From: Pseudomonas koreensis
GTDB lineage: Bacteria > Pseudomonadota > Gammaproteobacteria > Pseudomonadales > Pseudomonadaceae
Assembly (NCBI RefSeq): GCF_025447595.1
Contig: NZ_JAOEJU010000021.1
Location: 1-64,000, forward strand
DNA: 64,000 bases
Direction: 5' to 3'
A program made the position numbers and the translations under genes. Shown one piece after another: positions 16,372 to 25,546 of this stretch (its first letter is position 1; each line of letters begins with the position of its first letter). Under the pieces are notes generated by a model that was not told the DNA's origin, searched no databases, and saw only the letters and a program-made list of their open reading frames with translations.

Positions 16372-18023
16372 GAAGAAGTGGCACCGCTGGAAGGTACGGA
16401 AGGTGTCGGGGCGACAGTTTTGGTCGTGCTGATCAGCCACAACGTACGGATGGAAATCCAGATCATGGTCAGGATCGCGATCACTGTGATCAGCATGAAC
16501 ACATCGTTATAGGCCAGCACATTGGCTTCGCGGGTGGCGGCGTTGGCCAGGCTGCGAATGCCTTGCAGATTGCGCAGGCTCGGGTCCGCTATCAGGGAAC
16601 CGACCGCCGAACCGCCGTTCTGCACCCGGGCCGCCACCAATGGGTCGGACAACACCAGTTGCTCGACGATGTGACTGGAATGAAACTTCTCGCGCACGAT
16701 CTGGAACGTCCCCAGCAACGCCGCACCGATCAGGCCGCCAAGGTTGTTGCAGATCCCGAACAACACCGAAAAACTCACCAGGTTTCGCGGGTTGGTCAGC
16801 ACGTTACGAGTGCCCAGCACCATGGTCGGGCCGAGGAAAAAAGTACTGCCGAACGCCAGCAGGAACTGGCTGAAATACAGATTCTGCGGGCGGGTCAGGT
16901 TGTTCGAGTAACTGTCCATCACCGACCCGGTCGCCATCATTGCCAGAGAAATGATCAACGGCATGATCAGGTGTTTCGGGTCGATGGTCAGCGCACTGGT
17001 CAGCAGCCCGGCGACGCTGCCGATCAGCATCACCACGTACAGACTGTGCAACTGCTGGCTGCTCATGTTGAGGTTTTGCATGAAGCCCACGGCGCCAGTG
17101 GATTGCTCCGAAGTCACCATGCGAATCAGGATCACCGCCAGCGCCAGGCGGATCATCACCCCGCTGCCGAGCCAGCGGGTCATCAGCATCGGGTTGCTGC
17201 GGTTGTGTTCGATGGCCAGACCCGCGAGGATCAGGACAATCGAGGCGGCCAGGGCGATGCCGATCCAGTCAGCCTCCAGCCACCAGTCGATGCGTCCCAG
17301 CGACAGCACCGCGCACAACAGCGCCACACCGCTGGCAAGAATAGCGAAGGTCAGAAAATCGAGGGGTTCGAAGGTCTTGAAGCGGTCACCGGGCGGCAGC
17401 TTCAGCATGAGCACGCAGCCCAGCGACAGCAGCGCCATGCCCAACTCGAACAGGTACAGACCGCGCCATTCAGCGATCTGCAACAAGTCCTCGGAAAACA
17501 ATCGAGCCAACGGTAACGCGAGTTGCGAAGCGCCGAGCCCCAGCACCAACGCTTTCATCCGCCACTTGGCCGGGAACGCCTGCACCATGTAATACAGGCC
17601 CAGCGAACTCAACGCCGCGCCGACCATGCCGTGGGCCGCACGCACCGCTATCGCCGAACTCAGATCGTTGACGAACAAGTGGCCGAACGTCACCAGCGCA
17701 TACAGCACCAGAAACACTTCAGTGAATGCGCGCAAACCGAACTGCTGGCGAAACTTCACCAGCAACAGGTTCATCGATACGTTGGTCATCACATACGCCG
17801 CCGGCAGCCAGGCCATCTCCGCCGTCGTCGCCCCCAACGCACCTTGCAGGTAGGGCAGGTTCGCGACCACCAGCGAGTTACCCAGTCCACCGGTCACCGC
17901 CACCAGCAACCCTACCAGCGCATAAGCCAGGCGCCGGGGATTGGAGTGCAGCGGTGTCGAGGGGGAGCCCGGAAGACTGGGTTTTTCGTGCGGCAGCCAG
18001 TTGCGCGGGGCGTATTGATCCAT
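16368..18023 (-). CDS. DHA2-family MFS efflux pump (EmrB-like)
   Basis: A 551-residue major-facilitator drug:H+ antiporter with about 14 membrane segments. It has a cytosolic N-terminus, the PYLQGALGATTAEMAWLPAAYVM first-helix region characteristic of EmrB relatives, and an RAAHGMVGAALSSLG stretch in helix 4. It is the promoter-proximal gene of a two-gene operon with the adaptor at 15229. It is divergent from the uronate dehydrogenase gene across 236 bases. No MarR or TetR regulator is adjacent, so the inducer is not suggested by context. Confidence 0.88.
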   Translation of the reverse strand: MDQYAPRNWLPHEKPSLPGSPSTPLHSNPRRLAYALVGLLVAVTGGLGNSLVVANLPYLQGALGATTAEMAWLPAAYVMTNVSMNLLLVKFRQQFGLRAFTEVFLVLYALVTFGHLFVNDLSSAIAVRAAHGMVGAALSSLGLYYMVQAFPAKWRMKALVLGLGASQLALPLARLFSEDLLQIAEWRGLYLFELGMALLSLGCVLMLKLPPGDRFKTFEPLDFLTFAILASGVALLCAVLSLGRIDWWLEADWIGIALAASIVLILAGLAIEHNRSNPMLMTRWLGSGVMIRLALAVILIRMVTSEQSTGAVGFMQNLNMSSQQLHSLYVVMLIGSVAGLLTSALTIDPKHLIMPLIISLAMMATGSVMDSYSNNLTRPQNLYFSQFLLAFGSTFFLGPTMVLGTRNVLTNPRNLVSFSVLFGICNNLGGLIGAALLGTFQIVREKFHSSHIVEQLVLSDPLVAARVQNGGSAVGSLIADPSLRNLQGIRSLANAATREANVLAYNDVFMLITVIAILTMIWISIRTLWLISTTKTVAPTPSVPSSGATSS

Positions 18024-18209
18024 GGAAAAGCCTTGTACGAAGGTTACTGAAGTTTGCCGTAAATCCAGGCGTTACACACGTGTCCCCTCGAACACCGAGT
18101 CATCACATAACCGTCATCCAGCCTGAAAGGCCTGGGAGGAACACCCTCCGTCACTTTCAACAAAAGTCGCGTTGACAAGACCACAAATCCCTACCGATAC
18201 TTCTGCGCA

Positions 18210-18219
18210 GTCATACGAC
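18210..18219. promoter_or_regulatory. possible GntR/FadR-type half-palindrome before udh
   Basis: GTCATACGAC has the GTC-N4-GAC symmetry of FadR-type GntR operators and lies about 40 bases upstream of the uronate dehydrogenase start, in the 236-base divergent gap. Uronate and aldarate genes in pseudomonads are commonly controlled by GntR proteins, but no such regulator gene is in the window. Confidence 0.3.
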
Positions 18220-18259
18220 AACCTACAACAATCACAAAACAATAAGTGCAGGGATTGCC

Positions 18260-19084
18260 ATGACGACCACCTCTACCGCTCCAGCGACCTTCAACCGCCT
18301 GTTGCTCACCGGTGCCGCCGGCGGCCTCGGCAAAGTTCTGCGCGAACGCCTGCGCCCCTTCACCCGTATTTTGCGTCTGTCCGATATCGCCGCCCTCGCC
18401 CCGGCCATGGATGAGCGCGAGGAAGTCGTGCTCTGCGATCTGGCAGACAAAGACGCCGTGCACCAACTGGTCGAGGGCGTGGATGCCATTCTGCATTTTG
18501 GCGGTGTCTCCGTGGAGCGACCGTTCGAAGAGATCCTCGGCGCCAATATCTGTGGCGTATTCCACATTTACGAAGCCGCGCGCCGACATGGCGTGAAGCG
18601 AGTGATCTTCGCCAGTTCCAACCACGTCATCGGTTTCTACAAGCAGGACCAACAACTCGACGCCAGCTCTGCTCGCCGCCCCGATGGCTACTACGGACTG
18701 TCCAAATCCTACGGCGAAGACATGGCCAGTTTTTACTTCGATCGCTACGGTATCGAGACCGTCAGCATCCGTATCGGTTCCTCGTTCCCCGAGCCGCAAA
18801 ACCGCCGGATGATGCACACCTGGCTGAGCTTCGACGATCTCACCCGCTTGCTCGAACGCGCCCTCGTCACCCCGAACGTCGGCCACACCGTGGTCTATGG
18901 CATGTCCGACAACAAGGACGTGTGGTGGGACAACCGCTTCGCCAGTCACCTGGATTTCGCCGCCAGAGACACTTCCGAAGTGTTCCGCGACAAGGTCGAA
19001 GCGCAGCCAATGCCGGCGGCCGATGACCCGGCGCGGATCTATCAGGGTGGCGCTTTCGTCGCGGCCGGCCCGTTCGGCGACTGA
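18260..19084 (+). CDS. udh: uronate dehydrogenase
   Basis: A 274-residue short-chain-type NAD-dependent enzyme that oxidises D-glucuronate or D-galacturonate to the aldaro-1,5-lactone. Visible are the nucleotide-binding motif TGAAGGLGK (residues 18-26), the catalytic YGLSKSYGE segment (Tyr-XXX-Lys, about 150-158) with the preceding FASSNHV serine, and the IRIGSSFPEPQNRR substrate segment seen in characterised Pseudomonas and Agrobacterium uronate dehydrogenases. The lactonase and a TRAP transporter follow in the same direction, which strongly supports the assignment over other epimerase-like SDRs. Confidence 0.92.
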   Translation: MTTTSTAPATFNRLLLTGAAGGLGKVLRERLRPFTRILRLSDIAALAPAMDEREEVVLCDLADKDAVHQLVEGVDAILHFGGVSVERPFEEILGANICGVFHIYEAARRHGVKRVIFASSNHVIGFYKQDQQLDASSARRPDGYYGLSKSYGEDMASFYFDRYGIETVSIRIGSSFPEPQNRRMMHTWLSFDDLTRLLERALVTPNVGHTVVYGMSDNKDVWWDNRFASHLDFAARDTSEVFRDKVEAQPMPAADDPARIYQGGAFVAAGPFGD

Positions 19085-19135
19085 GCAGCACTCCGCGGAC
19101 TTGATCGCTTTTCTGACAATACCAAGGGAATGAGT

Positions 19136-20029
19136 ATGCAAGCCGAACTGATCGTCGACGCTCGTAACGCCGTGGGTGAGAGCCCGGTGTGGGTGGCGCA
19201 GGAAAACACTTTGTACTGGGTGGACATCGCCAATGGCGGCTTGCAGCGCTGGAGTGCCGACAGCGGTCAGGTTCGCACCTGGCAAGCCCCGGAAATGCTC
19301 GGCTGCATCGCCCGTCACAGCCATGGTGGCTGGGTAGCCGGGATGGAAAGCGGCTTCTTCCACTTGCGTGCCAATGATGACGGCAGCCTCGACAGCCAGC
19401 CGCTCGCGCACGTGGAGCACAGTCGCCAGGACATGCGCCTGAATGATGGTCGTTGCGACCGCCAGGGGCGTTTCTGGGCCGGCAGCATGGTGCTGGACAT
19501 GAGCCTGCGCGCACCTGAGGGTCGGTTGTATCGCTATGGCGCCGGGCAGTCAGGCCCGGTCGAGGCGCAACTGGGCGGTTTGATCGTGCCCAACGGGCTC
19601 GCTTTCAGTCCCGACGGTAGAACCCTGTATCTGTCCGATTCGCACCCGGACGTGCAACTGATCTGGGCGTTCGACTACGACACCGAGAGCGGCACGCCGT
19701 CGAATCGCCGGGTATTCGTGGACATGAATCACTATTACGGCCGCCCCGACGGCGCCGCCGTAGATGCCGACGGCTGCTACTGGATCTGCGCCAACGATGT
19801 CGGGCTCGTTCACCGTTTTACCCCCGAAGGTCGCCTCGACCGCTCATTGCCGGTGCCCGTGAAGAAACCAACCATGTGCGCCTTTGGCGGCAGCGCAATG
19901 GACACCCTGTTCGTGACCTCGATCCGCCCCGCCGACGATGAGGATCCGCTGTCTCTGGCCGGCGGCGTATTCGCCCTCAACCCCGGCGTCAAAGGCCTGC
20001 CGGAGCCGCTGTTCAACGATTTGCTTTAA
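19136..20029 (+). CDS. gli: SMP-30-family aldarolactonase (probable galactaro-1,5-lactonase)
   Basis: A 297-residue six-bladed propeller of the SMP-30/gluconolactonase/LRE family. Metal-site and family motifs visible are GESPVW with the metal Glu near residue 14, RLNDGRCDRQGRFWAGSM (about 100-117), PNGLAFSPDG and the Asp of RPDGAAVDADG (about 200). It should hydrolyse the lactone made by Udh to the aldarate. AAGGGA at 19124-19129 places the start at 19136; an ATG at 19130 is too close. It sits 51 bases after udh, in the same operon. Confidence 0.88.
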   Translation: MQAELIVDARNAVGESPVWVAQENTLYWVDIANGGLQRWSADSGQVRTWQAPEMLGCIARHSHGGWVAGMESGFFHLRANDDGSLDSQPLAHVEHSRQDMRLNDGRCDRQGRFWAGSMVLDMSLRAPEGRLYRYGAGQSGPVEAQLGGLIVPNGLAFSPDGRTLYLSDSHPDVQLIWAFDYDTESGTPSNRRVFVDMNHYYGRPDGAAVDADGCYWICANDVGLVHRFTPEGRLDRSLPVPVKKPTMCAFGGSAMDTLFVTSIRPADDEDPLSLAGGVFALNPGVKGLPEPLFNDLL

Positions 20030-20093
20030 CCCCCTGCCCCCGCTGCATCGCTGTGCCTTGAAAAGAAAAATAACAAGACTGGAGATTCGCCCC

Positions 20094-21065
20094 ATGGACT
20101 TCAAACGCACGTTGCTCGCCGCTTCACTCCCGCTACTGTTTACCTTCGCCGGCGCCGTTCAGGCCCTGGAAATCAAGTTCGCCGACATCCACCCGGCCGG
20201 CTATCCGACCGTGATCGCCGAAGAACAACTGGGCAAGACCCTGGTCGCCGACAGCGACGGCAAACTGACCTTCAAGATGTTTGCCGGGGGTGTACTCGGC
20301 TCGGAGAAGGAAGTGGTCGAGCAGGCCCAGGTCGGCGCGATCCAGATGGCCCGGGTCAGCCTCGGCATCGTAGGTCCGGTGGTGCCGGACGTGAATGTGT
20401 TCAATATGCCGTTCGTGTTCCGAGATCAGGCGCACATGCGCAAGATCATCGACGGCGAAATCGGTGACGAGATCCTCGACAAAATCACCCAGTCCGAATT
20501 CAACCTGGTCGCCCTCGCCTGGATGGACGGCGGCACGCGCAACATCTACACCAAGAAACCGGTGCGCAATCTGGCGGACCTCAAGGGCATGAAGATTCGC
20601 GTGCAGGGCAACCCGCTGTTCATCGAAACCATCAACGCCATGGGCGGCAACGGCATCGCCATGGACACCGGTGAAATCTTCAGCGCCCTGCAGACCGGGG
20701 TCATCGACGGTGCGGAAAACAACCCGCCGACCCTGCTCGAACACAACCATTACCAGAACGCCAAGTTCTACAGCCTGACCGGGCACCTGATCCTGCCCGA
20801 GCCTATCGTGATGTCGAAAATCACCTGGGAAAAACTCACCCCCGATCAGCAGACCCTCGTGCGCAAGGCCGCCAAGGCTGCGCAGGCCCAGGAGCGCACG
20901 CTGTGGGACGCCAAATCCGCCAGCAGTGAAGAAAAACTCAAGGCCGCCGGTGTCGAGTTCATCACCGTTGATAAACAGCCTTTCTACGAGGCCACCGCCT
21001 CGATCCGCGAGAAATATGGCGCGCCTTACGCCGACCTGCTCAAACGCATCGAAGCCGTTCAGTAA
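20094..21065 (+). CDS. TRAP transporter solute-binding protein (DctP family)
   Basis: A 323-residue periplasmic receptor with a signal peptide of about 24 residues (cleavage after AGAVQA). The DctP-family core includes NVFNMPFVFRD, the KKPVRNLADLKGMKIRV segment with the carboxylate-binding Arg, and the GVIDGAENNPPT segment. Family members bind acid sugars or dicarboxylates; next to udh and the lactonase gene the ligand is probably galacturonate or glucuronate. The ATG at 20094 starts the signal peptide and has GGAG upstream. Confidence 0.92.
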   Translation: MDFKRTLLAASLPLLFTFAGAVQALEIKFADIHPAGYPTVIAEEQLGKTLVADSDGKLTFKMFAGGVLGSEKEVVEQAQVGAIQMARVSLGIVGPVVPDVNVFNMPFVFRDQAHMRKIIDGEIGDEILDKITQSEFNLVALAWMDGGTRNIYTKKPVRNLADLKGMKIRVQGNPLFIETINAMGGNGIAMDTGEIFSALQTGVIDGAENNPPTLLEHNHYQNAKFYSLTGHLILPEPIVMSKITWEKLTPDQQTLVRKAAKAAQAQERTLWDAKSASSEEKLKAAGVEFITVDKQPFYEATASIREKYGAPYADLLKRIEAVQ

Positions 21066-21144
21066 CCCTCCCTGCCCTCGCACAAAGGCCCGGCAGCGCT
21101 GACGTCGCCTGATGTCGGCGGCTGCCCGGTTACGGTGGAACCCG

Positions 21145-21672
21145 ATGAAGAATCTGCTGCTGCGCTTCAACGACACGTTGTACATGACCTGCATCTGGGT
21201 CGCCGGCCTGTCGGTACTGACCATTTCCCTGATCATTCCCTGGGGTGTGTTCGCCCGTTACGTACTCGGTACCGGCTCGAGCTGGCCGGAGCCCACCGCG
21301 ATCCTGCTGATGATGGTCTTTACCTTCATCGGCGCTGCTGCCAGTTATCGCGCCGGTGCACATATGGCGGTGGCAATGCTCACTGATCGCATGCCGCCAC
21401 CTCTGCGTAAAACCATGAGCATCGTCTCTCAGCTGCTAATGGCAACCATCTGCCTGTTCATGACCATTTGGGGCAGCAAGCTCTGTCTGTCGACCTGGAA
21501 CCAGTTCATGAGTGCGATGCCGACGTTACGGGTCGGTATTACTTACATGCCGATACCGCTCGGCGGCGCGCTGACGCTGGTGTTCGTCCTTGAGAAGCTC
21601 TTGCTCGGTGATCAGAGCAACCGGCGCGTCGTGCGTTTCGATCTGGTCGAAGAAAGCGAAGGAGCTGCCTGA
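21145..21672 (+). CDS. TRAP transporter small permease (DctQ family)
   Basis: A 175-residue inner-membrane protein with four membrane segments, the DctQ topology. The GTGSSWPEPTAILLMMVFTF region after the first hairpin matches the family. The ATG at 21145 gives a compact N-terminus; the gene overlaps the large permease start (TGATG). It works with the receptor at 20094 and the permease at 21672 in Na+- or H+-driven uptake. Confidence 0.92.
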   Translation: MKNLLLRFNDTLYMTCIWVAGLSVLTISLIIPWGVFARYVLGTGSSWPEPTAILLMMVFTFIGAAASYRAGAHMAVAMLTDRMPPPLRKTMSIVSQLLMATICLFMTIWGSKLCLSTWNQFMSAMPTLRVGITYMPIPLGGALTLVFVLEKLLLGDQSNRRVVRFDLVEESEGAA

Positions 21673-22952
21673 TGGACGCACTGATTCTGCTGGGCAGTTT
21701 TATCGTTCTGATCCTGATCGGCATGCCGGTCGCCTACGCCTTGGGCCTGTCAGCCCTGATCGGTGCATGGTGGATCGACATCCCGTTCCAGGCCCTGATG
21801 ATTCAGGTTGCTGGCGGGGTGAACAAATTTTCGCTGCTGGCGATCCCGTTCTTCGTCCTGGCCGGGGCGATCATGGCCGAGGGCGGCATGTCGCGCCGAC
21901 TGGTGGCGTTTGCCGGGGTACTGGTGGGTTTCGTGCGTGGCGGCCTGTCGCTGGTCAATATCATGGCCTCGACATTCTTCGGTGCGATTTCCGGATCCTC
22001 GGTGGCCGACACGGCTTCGGTGGGTTCGGTGCTGATCCCGGAAATGGAACGCAAGGGTTACCCACGGGAGTTCTCTACCGCGGTAACTGTCAGCGGTTCA
22101 GTGCAGGCGCTGCTCACGCCGCCAAGCCACAACTCGGTGCTGTATTCACTGGCGGCCGGCGGCACGGTGTCCATTGCCTCGCTGTTCATGGCCGGCGTGG
22201 TTCCGGGCCTGCTGATGAGCGCGTGCCTGATGGTGTTGTGCCTGATCTTCGCGCGCAAACGCGATTACCCCAAAGGTGAAGTCATTCCCATGCGTCAGGC
22301 ACTGAAGATCTGCGGCGAAGCGCTGTGGGGCCTGATGGCGATGGTGATCATTCTTGGCGGCATCCTTTCCGGAATTTTCACCGCGACCGAGTCAGCGGCC
22401 ATCGCCGTGCTCTGGGCATTCTTCGTCACCATGTTCATCTACCGCGACTACAAGTGGAGTGAACTGCCGAAACTGATGCACCGTACGGTGCGTACGATTT
22501 CGATTGTGATGATTCTGATCGGTTTCGCCGCGAGCTTCGGCTACATCATGACCCTGATGCAGATCCCGGCGAAGATAACCACGCTGTTCCTGACCCTGTC
22601 CGATAACCGCTACGTGATCCTGATGTGCATCAACGTCATGCTGCTGTTGCTGGGCACGGTGATGGACATGGCGCCGCTGATCCTGATCCTGACGCCGATC
22701 CTGATGCCGGTGATCCTCGGCATTGGTGTCGACCCGGTGCAGTTCGGCATGATCATGCTGGTCAACCTCGGAATCGGGCTGATAACGCCGCCAGTGGGAG
22801 CTGTATTGTTTGTCGGTTCGGCGGTGGGCAAGGTCAGTATCGAAAGCACGGTCAAGGCCTTGTTGCCGTTTTACGCAGTGCTGTTCCTGGTTTTGATGCT
22901 GGTGACTTATGTTCCGGCGCTGTCGCTGTGGCTGCCGCATCTGGTGTTGTAA
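21672..22952 (+). CDS. TRAP transporter large permease (DctM family)
   Basis: A 426-residue, highly hydrophobic channel subunit with about 12 membrane segments. DctM motifs are present: IPFFVLAGAIMAEGGMSRRLVAF (residues about 57-79), FFGAISGSSVADTASVGSVLIPEM (about 98-121) and the late NLGIGLITPPVG segment. It overlaps the small permease stop codon and is the last gene of the uronate operon, followed by a rho-independent terminator. No outer-membrane porin or aldarate dehydratase gene is included, unlike some related loci. Confidence 0.93.
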   Translation: MDALILLGSFIVLILIGMPVAYALGLSALIGAWWIDIPFQALMIQVAGGVNKFSLLAIPFFVLAGAIMAEGGMSRRLVAFAGVLVGFVRGGLSLVNIMASTFFGAISGSSVADTASVGSVLIPEMERKGYPREFSTAVTVSGSVQALLTPPSHNSVLYSLAAGGTVSIASLFMAGVVPGLLMSACLMVLCLIFARKRDYPKGEVIPMRQALKICGEALWGLMAMVIILGGILSGIFTATESAAIAVLWAFFVTMFIYRDYKWSELPKLMHRTVRTISIVMILIGFAASFGYIMTLMQIPAKITTLFLTLSDNRYVILMCINVMLLLLGTVMDMAPLILILTPILMPVILGIGVDPVQFGMIMLVNLGIGLITPPVGAVLFVGSAVGKVSIESTVKALLPFYAVLFLVLMLVTYVPALSLWLPHLVL

Positions 22953-22970
22953 CGACCTCGCCACGGGCAA

Positions 22971-22999
22971 AAAAAGGCTCCCGAAAACGGAGCCTTTTT
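22971..22999. terminator. bidirectional rho-independent terminator
   Basis: Arms AAAAAGGCTCC and GGAGCCTTTTT are perfect over 11 bases with a 7-base loop. A/T tracts on both sides serve the TRAP operon and the convergent TauE/SafE gene. Confidence 0.9.
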
Positions 23000-23015
23000 C
23001 ATTGCCGGGTACACC

Positions 23016-23816
23016 TCAGGCGCGCAGCAGCATGTAACCCGCCACCACCAGACACACACTGGCAAACCCTACCTGCAACGTCCGCGCGGGCACCCGTGCG
23101 CAGAGCTTGCGGCCGAGGATCATGCCGACGATGCTCGCCACGATGAACGCCGCGCCCAAGTGATCGATCCGCACTCCGGCATGGAACGCGCCGACCACGC
23201 CAATGGCGGAAATCAGGCTGATGACCATCAACGAGGTGGCGACGATGCCGCGCATCTGCACATCGGTCAGTTGCTTGAACGCCGGCACGATCAGAAACCC
23301 GCCGCCAACCCCCAGCAACCCGGACACCACACCAGTGACTGCGCCCAGTGCAGCGAGGGTCGCGGTGCATTTGGCGGTCCAGTCGAAACGGCCGGTCTGC
23401 TCATTGAGCATGCAGTTCTTCTGGCCCCAACTGGCGTGGCCATGGTCGCTCGGGCCCTCTTGCTGGCGTTCGCGGCGCAGCATGCGCCAGGCCACCATCA
23501 CCATCAGGAGGCTGAAGAGGATCATCAGGACCTTCTCCGGCAACTGATGCGCGAAGTAGATGCCCAACGGCGAAAACACGGCGCCAAGGGCGGCGATCAA
23601 CAGCGCCGCGCGATAGCGCACCAGACCGTGACGCAAGCCATCAATTGCGCCGACCGCCGCCGCACTGCCCACGGCGAACAGCGCGACCGGCGCCGCCTGC
23701 GTCATCGTCCAGCCCAGACCGAGCACCAACGCCGGCACCGCGAGTATCCCGCCGCCAGCCCCGGTCAGACCGAGGATCAATCCCATCACCACGCCAAACA
23801 GACTTGCCAGCAACAT
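23016..23816 (-). CDS. TauE/SafE-family sulfur-anion exporter
   Basis: A 266-residue integral membrane protein with 7-8 segments and the duplicated Gly-rich motifs of the family (GLILGLTGAGGGILAVPALVLGLG near the N-terminus and VVSGLLGVGGGFLIVPAF at about 165). Members export sulfite, sulfoacetate or other sulfur anions. It is the last gene of a minus-strand run with SQR and the ArsR sensor, so export of sulfite or thiosulfate made from sulfide is the likely role. A Cys-containing cytosolic loop around CMLNEQTG lies between the halves. Confidence 0.88.
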   Translation of the reverse strand: MLLASLFGVVMGLILGLTGAGGGILAVPALVLGLGWTMTQAAPVALFAVGSAAAVGAIDGLRHGLVRYRAALLIAALGAVFSPLGIYFAHQLPEKVLMILFSLLMVMVAWRMLRRERQQEGPSDHGHASWGQKNCMLNEQTGRFDWTAKCTATLAALGAVTGVVSGLLGVGGGFLIVPAFKQLTDVQMRGIVATSLMVISLISAIGVVGAFHAGVRIDHLGAAFIVASIVGMILGRKLCARVPARTLQVGFASVCLVVAGYMLLRA

Positions 23817-23825
23817 AGAGTGTTC

Positions 23826-25070
23826 TCAGTCGACTTTCGACAGGCTCGTCAGCCATTCGCGGCCCTTGAGCATGCCGTTCCAGTAGAACCACGGCAGCAG
23901 CGTCGCCTTCAGCCACCACGCGGAACGGCGCGGAACGGTCGGGTCGAGTGGAAAGGTCGGGAGCAATTTTCCGCCATAGCCGAACTCTGCGAGGATCACC
24001 TTGCCCTTCTCCACCGTCAGCGGGCAGGAACCGTAGCCGTCGTACTTCAGTGGCAACGCCAGTTCCTTGCGCACGGCCAGCAGGTTTTCCGCCACTACCA
24101 CGACCTGCTTGCGCACTGCCGCAGCGGTTTTCGCATGGGTGGTGCCGCAGATATCGCCCAGGGCAAACACTTCGGGATAGCGCGGATGTTGCAGCGTGTG
24201 CGGGTTGACCTCGCACCAGCCGGCAGCATCGGCCAGCGGACTTTGCGCGATGAAATCCGGCGAAACCTGCGGCGGGACAACGTGCAGCAGATCGAAAGTC
24301 CTGGCCTGACGGGTGACATTTCCGTCCGCGTCCTTGATGTCGAACCAGGCGGTTTTTGCCGGGCCGTCGACCTTCACCAGATTCGAATTGAACGCCAGCC
24401 GCGCATTGTATTTCTCGATGTACTTCATCAGCGGCGGCACGAAGGTCGGCACACCGAACAACGCGGCGCCGGCCAGATTGAATTCCACGTCGATGTTGCT
24501 CAGCACGTTGCCCTTCAGCCAGTGATCGCAGGACAGGTACAGTGCCTTTTGCGGCGCGCCAGCGCATTTGATCGGGATCGGCGGCTGGGTGAACAGGGCT
24601 CTGCCACCGCGCAGTTTCTGCACCTGATCCCAGGTGTATTGCGCGTGCTGATAGCTGTAGTTGGAGGTGACACCGTGCTGACCGAGACTTTCCTGCAAGC
24701 CTTCGATCTTCTCCCACGCCAGGCGCAGACCCGGGCAGACGATCAGGTTCTGATAGGTGACGGAGCGTTGATCGTTGAGGGTGAGACGGCGCTGGTCGGG
24801 GTCGATGCCGGTCACAGCCGCCTGAATCCAGGTGGCCTGACGCGGCATCACCTTGTTCATTGATCGGGCGGTGTCTTTGGCATCAAAGGCGCCACCGCCG
24901 ACCAGCGTCCACGCCGGCTGGTAGTAATGCAGGGTGCTCGGCTCGATGACCGTGACCTTCAGGCCGGGATCGCGCTTGAGCAGGCTCGCGACAAAACCGA
25001 TGCCGGCAGTGCCGCCGCCGATGACCACGATGTCCGCACTGATGGTTGGGCCCCAGTGTTGATCGTTCAT
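23826..25070 (-). CDS. sqr: sulfide:quinone oxidoreductase, type II
   Basis: A 414-residue FAD enzyme that oxidises sulfide at the membrane and passes electrons to quinone. It has the N-terminal FAD motif GGGTAG (18-23), the SQR-typical HYYQPAWTLVGGG (48-60), and Cys169 in PIKCAGAPQK. A second Cys lies in YGSCPLT near residue 345, followed by the EFGYGGK and LPWFYWNGMLKG segments. The two-cysteine pattern matches type II SQRs such as human SQOR. It is 9 bases from the TauE/SafE gene and downstream of the ArsR sensor gene. Confidence 0.92.
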   Translation of the reverse strand: MNDQHWGPTISADIVVIGGGTAGIGFVASLLKRDPGLKVTVIEPSTLHYYQPAWTLVGGGAFDAKDTARSMNKVMPRQATWIQAAVTGIDPDQRRLTLNDQRSVTYQNLIVCPGLRLAWEKIEGLQESLGQHGVTSNYSYQHAQYTWDQVQKLRGGRALFTQPPIPIKCAGAPQKALYLSCDHWLKGNVLSNIDVEFNLAGAALFGVPTFVPPLMKYIEKYNARLAFNSNLVKVDGPAKTAWFDIKDADGNVTRQARTFDLLHVVPPQVSPDFIAQSPLADAAGWCEVNPHTLQHPRYPEVFALGDICGTTHAKTAAAVRKQVVVVAENLLAVRKELALPLKYDGYGSCPLTVEKGKVILAEFGYGGKLLPTFPLDPTVPRRSAWWLKATLLPWFYWNGMLKGREWLTSLSKVD

Positions 25071-25108
25071 TGTTTGTTCCTTATGGCTGCACGCAAGGAT
25101 AGCCGGGT

Positions 25109-25447
25109 CTATTGCGCCCAGCTTTTGAGCACGGCTCCGCAGTAGAGTCCGGAGAGGGTTTTCATCACCTGGATCACTTCGTGACTGGCGAGACCGTAAA
25201 AAATGTACTTGCCTTCACGACGGGTCGCGACCAGCCCTTCATCGCGCAGGATGCCCAGTTGCTGGGACAGGGTCGGCTGACGCACACCGGTCATTTTCTC
25301 CAGCTCGCCGACGTTGCGCTCGCCTTGGGTCAACTGGCACAGGATCAACAGTCGGTCTTCGTTGGCCAAGGCCTTGAGCAGCGAGCAGGCCTTGGAGGCC
25401 GAGGCGCGCAGTTGGGCGACTTCACATTCGGTCAGACTGGATTGCAT
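25109..25447 (-). CDS. ArsR-family persulfide sensor (BigR/SqrR-like)
   Basis: A 112-residue winged-helix repressor with recognition segment QPTLSQQLGILRDEG (residues 57-71). Cys37 (LILCQL) and Cys103 (LYCGAV) are 66 residues apart, the spacing of the dithiol pair in BigR and SqrR that forms a polysulfide bridge and releases DNA. Two further cysteines (8 and 21) lie near the N-terminus. The gene heads a run with SQR and TauE/SafE and is divergent from the persulfide dioxygenase gene. A perfect palindrome lies in the shared 99-base gap. Confidence 0.9.
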   Translation of the reverse strand: MQSSLTECEVAQLRASASKACSLLKALANEDRLLILCQLTQGERNVGELEKMTGVRQPTLSQQLGILRDEGLVATRREGKYIFYGLASHEVIQVMKTLSGLYCGAVLKSWAQ

Positions 25448-25481
25448 TTGCAGGATGCCTTCAACGTCACTTAAGCTGCGG

Positions 25482-25503
25482 ACATTATGTGTTTACATAA
25501 AGT
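25482..25503. promoter_or_regulatory. probable operator of the sulfide-responsive repressor
   Basis: TTATGT-GTTT-ACATAA (25485-25500) is a perfect 6-base inverted repeat, extending outward to 8 of 9 matched positions at 25482-25503. AT-rich palindromes of this size, located in the divergent promoter, are typical of BigR/SqrR binding sites. It can control both the minus-strand sensor-SQR-exporter run and the plus-strand dioxygenase. Confidence 0.75.
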
Positions 25504-25546
25504 GTTGCAACCCTGACTTCCCATCTTCCCGCACAGGACCGTGTTC